Of a DNA stretch of 5,115 bases, positions 1-5,115 are shown one piece after another. Source of the stretch: Modestobacter sp. (lineage in GTDB: Bacteria > Actinomycetota > Actinomycetes > Mycobacteriales > Geodermatophilaceae); NCBI GenBank assembly GCA_025966175.1, contig JAOPVN010000402.1, positions 1 to 5,115 of the forward strand, given 5' to 3'. Numbering within the stretch: the first letter of the stretch is position 1; the number at the start of each line of letters is the position of its first letter. A program made the position numbers and the translations under genes. Under the pieces are notes generated by a model. It saw only the letters and a program-made list of their open reading frames with translations, was not told the origin of the DNA and made no database searches.

Positions 1-789
1 GGCGGACTCCACCGCGGCCGCCTGGGCGACAGCGGCGGCCTCGGCGGCGGCCTTCTCGGCGGCGGCTTCGGCAACCGCCTCCGCGGCCGCGTCGGCGGCA
101 GCCTGCACGGGGTTGGAGGCCACCATCCGGGTCAGCGCCGCCGCGAACGGTGAGGGGTCCGGCGGCTGCTCGGCGACCGGCTCGACCGGCTCATGCTGCC
201 CGGGCGCGAGGTCCTCGGGCGCCAGCATCAGCGTGTGCTTCGCGGGCGTGAAGGGCCTGGGGCCCGCGGCGGCACGCTTGGTGGCAGCCGCGGACCGTGG
301 GGTGGCCGGAGCAGCCGCGCTCTTGCCGGCGCGGGCCGACGGCGTAGCCGTGGAGCGGGCCGACGGCGCAGCCGACCGACCCGCCGGACGGGCCGCACCA
401 GCAGCCGAGGCGGCCGAGGCAGCGGAGGAGACAGGGGACGAGGCGGCCGCTCCACCGGACCGGCCGTAGAGACCGGCCGACGGCGACTCCTGGGAGGCGG
501 AACCGAGCAGGTCCGCGAGCTCCCGCATCCGGTCGTCCATCGACGGGGCCGGGGCCTCCGCGCGGGAGTTCTCGGCGCTCTTCAGCACGGAGCCGGTGTC
601 GGGACCGGTGCCGGCCGCGGCCTTGCCCACCTCGACCTCGGCGATGTAGCGCTCGTTGGTGAAGAAGCCGAACATGCCGCCGGAACGGATGCGGCGCACC
701 CCGACGACCCGTGCGGTGGGCCCGAACTGCTCACGCGCGGCGGTGATCGCCTCGTCACGCGTGGCGGCCTCAACGGATTGCGACGGCAC
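1..789 (-). CDS. flhF: FlhF-like flagellar GTPase, N-terminal part (runs off the window)
   Basis: 263 codons are open from a GTG at 789 to the window edge with no stop; the C-terminus is missing. Residues 6-54 resemble the N-terminal domain of FlhF: an amphipathic start (EAATRDEAITAAREQFGPTA), then VVGVRRIRSGG and the Gly/Phe motif GGMFGFF at 37-43 followed by NERYIAEVEV. From about residue 56 comes a long low-complexity linker: an acidic short helix near 84-95 (MDDRMRELADLL), an Ala/Ser/Pro/Arg stretch at 104-183 (30 of 80 residues Ala), a Pro/Glu-rich part near 190-215, then an Ala/Glu helix-like stretch at 224-263 (23 of 40 Ala). In this family an SRP54-like NG GTPase domain follows and acts at the membrane in flagellar placement; it is not visible here, so the name rests on the N-terminal domain and on position directly after flhA. 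The start is chosen because GGGAG (803-799) lies 9 nt upstream and because it precedes the conserved domain; it overlaps flhA by 20 nt, suggesting translational coupling. Alternative: an actinobacterial flagellar protein sharing only the N-terminal domain. Confidence 0.72.
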   Translation of the reverse strand, partial: MPSQSVEAATRDEAITAAREQFGPTARVVGVRRIRSGGMFGFFTNERYIAEVEVGKAAAGTGPDTGSVLKSAENSRAEAPAPSMDDRMRELADLLGSASQESPSAGLYGRSGGAAASSPVSSAASAASAAGAARPAGRSAAPSARSTATPSARAGKSAAAPATPRSAAATKRAAAGPRPFTPAKHTLMLAPEDLAPGQHEPVEPVAEQPPDPSPFAAALTRMVASNPVQAAADAAAEAVAEAAAEKAAAEAAAVAQAAAVESA

Positions 790-2815
790 CGCTCACCACT
801 CCCAGGGACTCGATCTGTGCCGTGCGGGACACCTCGTTGTACGAGATGACCGTCAGGCGGGGCAGGACCTGGCGGACCAGGCGGGACAGGGCGGCTCGCA
901 CCTGCGGCGAGCAGACGAGCACGGGGGACAGGTTCATCCGCTCCGCCTCCTCGAGGAGGTCGGTACAGCCACGGACCAGCGCATCGACGGTGTGACCGTC
1001 CAGCGCCAGGACCTGGCCACCCTCGGTCTGCCGGACGGACTCCAGCAGCCGCTGCTCGAAGGAGGGATCGAGTGTGATGACGTGCAGGCGCTCGTCCTCG
1101 GTGACGTAGGGGTGGCTGATCGCGGCGCCGAGCGCGGCCCGTACCGCCTCCACCAGACCGTCGAGGTCGGTGGAGACCTTGGCCCGCAGGGACAGTGCCT
1201 CGAAGATGCGCACCAGGTCGCGGATCGAGACGCCCTCGTCCAGCAGCGCCTGCAGCACCCGCTGCACCTCGCCCAGGCTGAGCATGGTGGGGGTGAGCTC
1301 GTCGACGACGGCCGGGTGCGAGCGGCGGACCATCTCGACCAGGACCTTGACGTCTTCGCGTCCCAGCAGCGCCGAGGCGTTCTGCCGGACGACCTCGGCC
1401 AGGTGGGTGGTGATGACCGAGGAACGGTCGACCACCGTGGCCCCGGCCATCTCGGCCTGGCGCTGCAGCTCGGCCGGGACCCACTTGGCGGCCAGTCCGA
1501 AGACCGGCTCGCGGGTCGCCTTGCCGGGCAGCCCGTCCAGGTGGTCCCCGATGGCCAGCACCGTTCCGGCCGGGGAGGTGCCCTTGGCCGCGGGGACGCC
1601 GTTGAGCCAGATGACGTACTGGGAGGCGGGCAGGTCAAGGTTGTCCCGGGTGCGCACCAGCGGGATGACCAGGCCGGTCTCCATCGCGACCTTGCGCCGC
1701 AGCGCCTTCACCCGGTCCAGCAGGTCGCCGCCGCGGGCGGTGTCCACCAGTTCGACGAGGTCGAAGGCGACCTCGAGCTCCAGCGGGTCGACGCGCATCC
1801 GGTCGGCGATCGCCTCCGGGGAGTCCGGTTGCGGTTCCGCCGCGGCCAGCTCGCCGGCCTGGGGAGCCTCGTCGTCCTCCTCGACCTTCTCGGTCAGCCT
1901 CGAGGCGGCGAACAGGAACAGCGCGCCGACGAGGAGGAAGGGCAGCTTCGGCAGACCCGGGATGAGGCACAGGGCGAGCGAGGCGCCGCCGGCGATCCGG
2001 AGCGGCTGCTTGCTGCGGCCCAGCTGGGCGAGCAGGTCGCTGCCCATGTCGCCCTGGGCGGCCGAGCGCGTGACGATGAGGCCGGTCGCGGTGGAGATCA
2101 GCAGCGCGGGGATCTGCGAGACCAGACCGTCGCCGACGCTCAGCAGCGAGTAGGTGGAGACGGCGTCGCCCGGGGCCATGCCCTTCTGCATGACGCCGAT
2201 CGCGAAGCCACCGATCAGGTTGATCAGCGTGACGATGATCGCGGCGATGGCGTCGCCCTTGACGAACTTGCTGGCGCCGTCCATCGAGCCGTAGAAGTCG
2301 GCCTCGGCGGTGACCTCGCTGCGGCGCTTGCGCGCCTGCTTCTCGTTGATCAGGCCGGCGTTGAGGTCGGCGTCGATCGCCATCTGCTTGCCGGGCATCG
2401 CGTCGAGGGTGAAGCGGGCGCCCACCTCGGCGACGCGGCCGGCACCGTTGGTGATGACGACGAACTGGATGATCGTCAGGATCACGAAGATCACCAGGCC
2501 GATGATCAGCGAGCCGCCGATCACGAAGTGCCCGAAGGCCTCGATGACCTTGCCGGCGTAGCCGTCGGTGAGCACCAGCCGGGTCGAGGAGACGTTCAGC
2601 GCGAGCCGCATCAGCGTGGCGATGAGCACCAGTGACGGGAAGATCGAGAAGTCCAGGGGCCGCTTGATCTGCATGGAGACCAGCAGGATCAGCAGCGACC
2701 CGACGATGTTGGCGGCGATCAGCAGGTCCAGCACGGCGGCCGGCAGCGGGACGACCAACATCAGGACGATGGAGACGACCCCGATGGGGACGGCGGCCTT
2801 CGTCAGCTTTCCCAC
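770..2815 (-). CDS. flhA: Flagellar export gate protein FlhA
   Basis: 681 residues, close to the usual length of about 690. FlhA forms a nonameric ring in the flagellar export gate, coupling ion flow to export and docking chaperone-substrate complexes through its cytosolic domain. The N-terminal half is a polytopic membrane domain with hydrophobic segments near residues 8-25, 29-47, 57-75, 96-123, 189-209, 227-249 and 274-304. The FHIPEP family signature is present (RFTLDAMPGKQMAIDADLN at 134-152), followed by the conserved loop with KRRSEV and ADFYGSMDGASKFVKGDAIA. An acidic linker (about 310-330) leads to the cytosolic domain to 681, with RDNLDLP, SYNEV and the usual C-terminal part. The start is GTG (GTG GGA AAG CTG); possible Shine-Dalgarno sequences are AGGA (2829-2826, spacing 10) or GAGGT (2823-2819, spacing 3). 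The start places the first membrane segment normally. It follows flhB after a 212-nt spacer and its end overlaps the flhF start by 20 nt. No frame breaks were seen. Confidence 0.98.
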   Translation of the reverse strand: MGKLTKAAVPIGVVSIVLMLVVPLPAAVLDLLIAANIVGSLLILLVSMQIKRPLDFSIFPSLVLIATLMRLALNVSSTRLVLTDGYAGKVIEAFGHFVIGGSLIIGLVIFVILTIIQFVVITNGAGRVAEVGARFTLDAMPGKQMAIDADLNAGLINEKQARKRRSEVTAEADFYGSMDGASKFVKGDAIAAIIVTLINLIGGFAIGVMQKGMAPGDAVSTYSLLSVGDGLVSQIPALLISTATGLIVTRSAAQGDMGSDLLAQLGRSKQPLRIAGGASLALCLIPGLPKLPFLLVGALFLFAASRLTEKVEEDDEAPQAGELAAAEPQPDSPEAIADRMRVDPLELEVAFDLVELVDTARGGDLLDRVKALRRKVAMETGLVIPLVRTRDNLDLPASQYVIWLNGVPAAKGTSPAGTVLAIGDHLDGLPGKATREPVFGLAAKWVPAELQRQAEMAGATVVDRSSVITTHLAEVVRQNASALLGREDVKVLVEMVRRSHPAVVDELTPTMLSLGEVQRVLQALLDEGVSIRDLVRIFEALSLRAKVSTDLDGLVEAVRAALGAAISHPYVTEDERLHVITLDPSFEQRLLESVRQTEGGQVLALDGHTVDALVRGCTDLLEEAERMNLSPVLVCSPQVRAALSRLVRQVLPRLTVISYNEVSRTAQIESLGVVSGAVAIR
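799..803 (-). promoter_or_regulatory. Ribosome binding site of flhF inside the flhA 3' end
   Basis: GGGAG on the minus strand lies 9 nt before the GTG at 789 and is embedded in the last codons of flhA. It supports the GTG over later in-frame starts such as the ATG at 675, which would cut off most of the conserved N-terminal domain. Confidence 0.5.
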
Positions 2816-2868
2816 GAGACCTCGTTCCTGTGCAGTGGTGCTCCGGCGGCGAGGTTGTGCGCCGGTGC

Positions 2869-2942
2869 GCCCCTCAGTGCCGTTCTCGGCAGTCCGGGGA
2901 TCGGTCCGTACCGCGACGAGGAGCGCGCGCAGGCCCCTCAGT
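2869..2942. repeat. 10-bp direct repeat in the flhB-flhA spacer
   Basis: GCCCCTCAGT occurs at 2869-2878 and again at 2933-2942, 64 bp apart start to start; on the minus strand both read ACTGAGGGGC. The copies are not part of either flanking conserved reading frame. In such GC-rich DNA a 10-mer repeat within 200 bp may be chance, so a binding-site role is only a possibility. Confidence 0.3.
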
Positions 2943-2961
2943 CCCGTCCGTCACAAGCGCT

Positions 2962-2982
2962 CCGGAGGTCCCAGACCTGCGG
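2962..2982 (-). other. Imperfect hairpin between flhB and flhA
   Basis: In the minus-strand transcript, CCG-C-AGGUC pairs with GACCU-C-CGG across a UGG loop: five inner base pairs, one C-C mismatch, then three outer G-C pairs. No U-run follows, so it is not a classical intrinsic terminator. It could be an mRNA-stabilising or processing stem, a weak attenuator, or chance in a GC-rich spacer. Confidence 0.4.
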
Positions 2983-2990
2983 GTCGGAGC

Positions 2991-3023
2991 GGGCGGAGGG
3001 GGCGGAGGGGACGGGAGGGTGGG
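2991..3023 (+). other. G-tract cluster with quadruplex potential just after flhB
   Basis: The plus strand carries six G-runs of at least three in 33 nt (2991-2993, 2998-3002, 3007-3010, 3013-3015, 3017-3019, 3021-3023), with loops of 4, 4, 2, 1 and 1 nt. This fits the usual G3+N1-7 quadruplex pattern. It is on the template strand for this operon and starts 4 nt beyond the conserved flhB stop; the transcript itself would be C-rich here. Formation and function are not shown by the sequence. Confidence 0.5.
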
Positions 3024-3027
3024 TGTG

Positions 3028-4160
3028 TCAGCGGCGCCGGCCGGCGCGCGGGAGGCCCTCGGTCTCCGGCGCCTCGAAGCCGGGCCGGTGCATCCCGCCG
3101 CGCACCCCGCGGGCGGACAGGTGCATGACGAACGCGAGGACCCGGGCGACAGCGGTGAACAGCTGTGCCGGCACCTCCTGGCCCAGGTCGCAGGAGGCGT
3201 GCAGCGCACGCGCCAGGGGGATGTCCTGACCATCGGCACCCGGCACTCGTCGGCGCGGGCGCGCAGCCGGGTGGCGACCTCACCGGCGCCCTTGGCGACG
3301 ACCCGCGGCGCACCCTTCAGCGGGTCGTACTTCAACGCGACCGCCACGTGGGTGGGGTTGACCAGCAGCACGTCGGCGTCGGCCATCTCCGACATCATCC
3401 GGTTGCGGGACATCGCCATCTGGGTCGCCCGGCGCTGCGCCTTCATCTGCGGGTCGCCCTCGGACTGCTTGTGCTCCTGCTTGATCTCGTACTGGCTCAT
3501 CTTGAGCTTCTTCATCGTCTGGCGGCGCACCACCATGTAGTCGGCGATGGCGATCGCCAGGCCGGTGAACCCGACGACCCGGAACATCGACACGGCCGAC
3601 TCGCTGAACACCCGGGCGACCTCCGACAACGGCAGCGCGCCGGAGGAGGCGACCAGGGTCTGGGCCTTGCTCGAGGTCGTGATGATGACGACGGCGAGCG
3701 CGACGGTCTTGATGATCGCCTTGATCGCCTCCCACAGCCCGTGGGTGCCGAACATCCGCTTGATCCCCGGGAACGGGTTGATCTTCTTCAGGGTCGGCTT
3801 CATCCCCTTGGTGGCGAACGTGACCCCACCCTGGGCAGCGGAGGCGAGGGTGCCGACCAGCATCATGACCAGGGCCATGGGCAGCAGCGTGGTCAGGAAC
3901 GTGGTCAGCGCCCGGCCGAGCAGCTCCGAGATCGCCGCCGGTTGCGGGTTGTTCGCGATCACCGCGACCTGGAGGAACATCTGCCGCACGGCGTCGAAGG
4001 CGTTGCCGACGAGCATCGGCAGCAGCACGCTGGCCGCCGCCGCCCCCAGCCAGGTGCCCAGCTCCTGGGTGCGGGGGATCTGCCCTTCCTTGCGCGCCTT
4101 CTTCAGGCGCTGCGGTGTGGGCTTCTCTGTCTTCTCACCGCCCGGACCGTCCTGGGCCAT
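3028..4160 (-). CDS. flhB: Flagellar export switch protein FlhB, interrupted by a one-base frameshift
   Basis: FlhB is the membrane protein that switches export from hook to filament substrates after cleaving itself at NPTH. The ATG at 4160 follows a strong GGAGGTGA. Residues 9-33 show the family N-terminus (EKTEKPTPQRLKKARKEGQIPR). Hydrophobic segments lie near 35-52, 84-108, 143-162 and 190-211; the linker KMSQYEIKQEHKQSEGDPQMK leads to the autocleavage motif N268-P-T-H271 (VNPTHVAVALKYDP). The frame is intact to V311 (codon 3230-3228), then shifts: the conserved C-terminus DIPLARALHASCDLGQEVPA continues in the neighbouring frame from 3225 to a TGA at 3030-3028. With one base restored the protein would be 377 residues, normal for FlhB. 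Taken literally, the ATG frame runs to 2874 (428 residues), with residues 312-428 unlike FlhB. The gene follows fliR by 24 nt. I am sure of the family; whether the allele is broken in the organism or the base is missing from the assembly cannot be decided here. Confidence 0.95.
3225..3228 (-). other. Frameshift site in flhB
   Basis: The minus strand reads CCG ATG GTC AGGACATC. One extra base after GTC (giving GTC nAG GAC ATC) restores V-(Q/E/K)-D-I-P-L-A-R, the pattern expected for FlhB. Re-reading C3228 would give Gln at residue 312. On the plus strand the simplest lost base is a second G in CCTGACC (CCTGGACC). There is no X-XXY-YYZ slippery heptamer here, so programmed -1 frameshifting is not supported. 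Confidence 0.88.
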
Positions 4161-4163
4161 CAG

Positions 4164-4171
4164 TCACCTCC
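4164..4171 (-). promoter_or_regulatory. Strong ribosome binding site of flhB
   Basis: GGAGGTGA on the minus strand is nearly the full anti-16S complement, with GGAGG ending 6 nt before the ATG at 4160. It fixes the flhB start and lies in the 24-nt gap after the fliR stop (4187-4185). It is the best Shine-Dalgarno in the window. Confidence 0.85.
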
Positions 4172-4184
4172 CCGGTCGCTCACG

Positions 4185-4949
4185 TCAGCCGCTCTTGAAC
4201 GCCAGCATCGCCTCGACCGCGTGGTTCATCAGCGAGTCCAGGGCGGTCGGCAGGAGCGGGAAGGTCAGTCCGAGCAGCGCCAGGGTGACCATGATCTTGA
4301 CCGGGAACCCGATCGCGAAGATGTTCAGCGCCGGGGCGGCCTTGGACAGCAGGGCCAGCGCCACGTCGGCCAGCAGCAGCACCGCGACCATCGGGCCGGC
4401 GATCTGCAGTGCGGCCAGGAACATCATCGTGAACGCGGTGACCAGCGCCGACCCCAGCTGGTCGGTGGGCAGCGATGCGCCCACCGGGAGTCCCTCGTAC
4501 GACGTGACGAAACCGCGGACCAGCAGCAGGTGCCCGCCGCTGGTGAACAGCAGCGTCGTCGCGAGCAGGTAGTGCATCTTGCCGATGACGCCGTGGGTGG
4601 ACAGCGACATCGGGTCGTAGGCCGGCTGCAGCGAGAAGCCGCCGGTGACGTCGATGATGTCGCCGGCCATCTGGACCCCGGTGAACAGCACCTGGACCAG
4701 GAAGCCCAGTGCCGCGCCGATGATCGCCTCGGTGATCGCGGTGACGATCAGGAACCCGGCGGTGATCGCCGGCAGCGTCCCGGAGATGTGCGGGAAGACC
4801 ACCAGCGACAGTGCCAGGGCGAGGGCGCCCTTGACCGCGGAGGGGATGGCGTTGTTGTTGAACGGCGGCGCCAGGACGACGAACCCGGTGGCACGGGCGG
4901 AGGCCAGCAGCAGCGCTGCCAGCGTCGCGGAGGGGACCTGCAGGTCCAC
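4185..4949 (-). CDS. fliR: Flagellar export gate protein FliR
   Basis: 254 residues, matching the usual size of about 260. FliR assembles with FliP and FliQ into the helical export gate at the centre of the flagellar basal body and contacts FlhB. The sequence is almost wholly hydrophobic, with segments near residues 8-28, 38-55, 62-90, 124-145, 165-200 and 211-238. Family marks include the N-terminal ARATGFVVLAPPF (18-30) with the following NNNAIPSAVKGALAL, the GVQMAGDIIDVTGGFSLQPAYDP block at 91-113 (a FliR hallmark), and IFAIGFPVKI near 210-219. The start is GTG, with GAGG (4958-4955) 5 nt upstream; no later start keeps the N-terminal segment intact. It follows the fliQ stop after 7 nt, and its Shine-Dalgarno overlaps that stop codon, suggesting translational coupling. 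No frame breaks were seen. Confidence 0.97.
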   Translation of the reverse strand: MDLQVPSATLAALLLASARATGFVVLAPPFNNNAIPSAVKGALALALSLVVFPHISGTLPAITAGFLIVTAITEAIIGAALGFLVQVLFTGVQMAGDIIDVTGGFSLQPAYDPMSLSTHGVIGKMHYLLATTLLFTSGGHLLLVRGFVTSYEGLPVGASLPTDQLGSALVTAFTMMFLAALQIAGPMVAVLLLADVALALLSKAAPALNIFAIGFPVKIMVTLALLGLTFPLLPTALDSLMNHAVEAMLAFKSG

Positions 4950-4954
4950 CGCGG

Positions 4955-4958
4955 CCTC
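4955..4958 (-). promoter_or_regulatory. fliR ribosome binding site overlapping the fliQ stop
   Basis: The minus strand reads TGAGG: the fliQ stop TGA (4959-4957) shares its GA with the GAGG placed 5 nt before the fliR GTG. It supports the GTG start at 4949 and coupled translation of fliQ and fliR. Confidence 0.55.
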
Positions 4959-5115
4959 AGCCCTTGCCGAGCAACCGCGGTAGCGACCCGAACAGCTGGT
5001 TGGTGAAGGAGACCAGCTCCGAGAGCACCCAGTTGCCGGTCACCAGCAGCGCGATGGCCACCGCGATCATCTTCGGCACGAAGGACAGCGTCGGTTCCTG
5101 GATCTGGGTCGCCGC
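4957..5115 (-). CDS. fliQ: Flagellar export gate protein FliQ, C-terminal part
   Basis: The last 52 residues of FliQ are encoded from the window edge to a TGA at 4959-4957; the start and roughly the first 35-40 residues are outside, since the family is about 90 residues long. FliQ is a two-helix subunit of the FliP-FliQ-FliR gate. The visible part opens with AATQIQEPTLSFVPKMIAV, the conserved loop between the helices (TQI-EPTLSF-PK), then the second membrane helix (about visible residues 16-37), and ends with FTNQLFGSLPRLLGKG. The position directly before fliR agrees with the name, and fliP is expected just upstream. The identity is clear despite the short length. Confidence 0.95.
   Translation of the reverse strand, partial: AATQIQEPTLSFVPKMIAVAIALLVTGNWVLSELVSFTNQLFGSLPRLLGKG

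Larger units (their letters stand above)
2816..3027 (-). other. flhB-flhA spacer without a convincing gene
   Basis: These 212 nt separate the conserved flhB stop (3028-3030) from the flhA GTG. All other junctions here are 7-24 nt or overlaps, so the gap is unusually long for this operon. Read in the unshifted flhB frame it is open down to 2874, but the product is Pro/Arg/Ser-rich and unlike FlhB. I found no ATG on the minus strand and no convincing -35/-10 pair or flagellar sigma-type promoter. It contains a G-tract cluster, an imperfect hairpin and a 10-bp direct repeat, each listed separately. It may be an untranslated leader of flhA, a processing site, or simply loose spacer. Confidence 0.6.

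Noticed and set aside
1..110. GCGGC-type repeats near the window edge as a tandem repeat or structural element
   Set aside because: The pattern follows Ala and Glu codons of the FlhF-like linker in one continuous reading frame, so coding bias explains it.
582..1484. Minus-strand 300-codon open frame in a different frame from flhA
   Set aside because: It overlaps flhA and the flhF start, and its Arg/Pro/Gly-rich product has no recognisable domain; both overlapped genes are clearly real.
656..2635. Long plus-strand open frame (659 codons) across flhA
   Set aside because: It is the antisense shadow of flhA. Its product is rich in Gln, Asp, Arg and Gly without family motifs, as expected opposite a GC-biased gene, while the minus frame encodes a clear FlhA.
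2874..3224. Literal continuation of the flhB ATG frame as a genuine extended C-terminus
   Set aside because: The product is Pro/Arg/Ser/Cys-rich and unlike FlhB, while the adjacent frame gives the conserved FlhB C-terminus over the same bases.
3222..3234. Programmed -1 frameshifting in flhB
   Set aside because: A slip at this point would give the right protein, but there is no slippery heptamer, and recoding is not a known feature of flhB.
3547..4572. Plus-strand open frame of 341 codons opposite flhB and fliR
   Set aside because: Antisense to well-conserved genes, crossing a gene boundary, with Ser/Ala/Thr-rich composition and no motif.
3165..5006. Long plus-strand open frame (613 codons) across flhB, fliR and fliQ
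   Set aside because: It runs antisense through three recognisable genes and has a low-complexity Arg/Gln/His-rich product, so it is a GC-driven shadow.

Overview
The window is a compact piece of a flagellar type III secretion (export apparatus) operon from a high-GC Gram-positive bacterium, most likely a motile actinobacterium. The inference rests on very high GC with strong third-position GC bias, frequent GTG starts (flhF, flhA and fliR), and the closely packed order fliQ-fliR-flhB-flhA-flhF. Genus cannot be fixed from the sequence alone. Every real gene is on the minus strand, so transcription runs from high to low coordinates.

Layout in transcription order: the C-terminal 52 residues of FliQ (entering at 5115, stop at 4957); FliR (4949-4185) after a 7-nt gap; FlhB (4160-3028) behind a strong Shine-Dalgarno; a 212-nt spacer without a convincing gene (3027-2816) that holds a hairpin, a run of G-tracts on the plus strand and a 10-bp direct repeat; FlhA (2815-770); and the N-terminal 263 codons of a FlhF-like protein (789 to beyond position 1), whose GTG start overlaps the end of flhA by 20 nt.

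FliQ and FliR form part of the export gate in the membrane together with FliP (expected just upstream). FlhB is the autocleaving substrate-specificity switch, FlhA is the export-gate ring with a cytosolic chaperone/substrate docking domain, and FlhF is the SRP-type GTPase family that influences flagellar placement and number. In the part visible here FlhF shows only its N-terminal domain and a long Ala/Pro-rich linker; its GTPase domain would lie outside the window.

The main anomaly is in flhB. The reading frame shifts by one base near 3226-3228, 40 residues after the NPTH autocleavage motif. The conserved FlhB C-terminus continues perfectly in the neighbouring frame to a stop at 3028, while the unshifted frame runs on through the spacer to 2874 as Pro/Arg/Ser-rich non-homologous sequence. 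This is a one-base loss, either a sequencing/assembly error or a very recent mutation. I found no evidence of a previously undescribed system; apart from the flhB frame break and the structured flhB-flhA spacer this is an ordinary flagellar locus.
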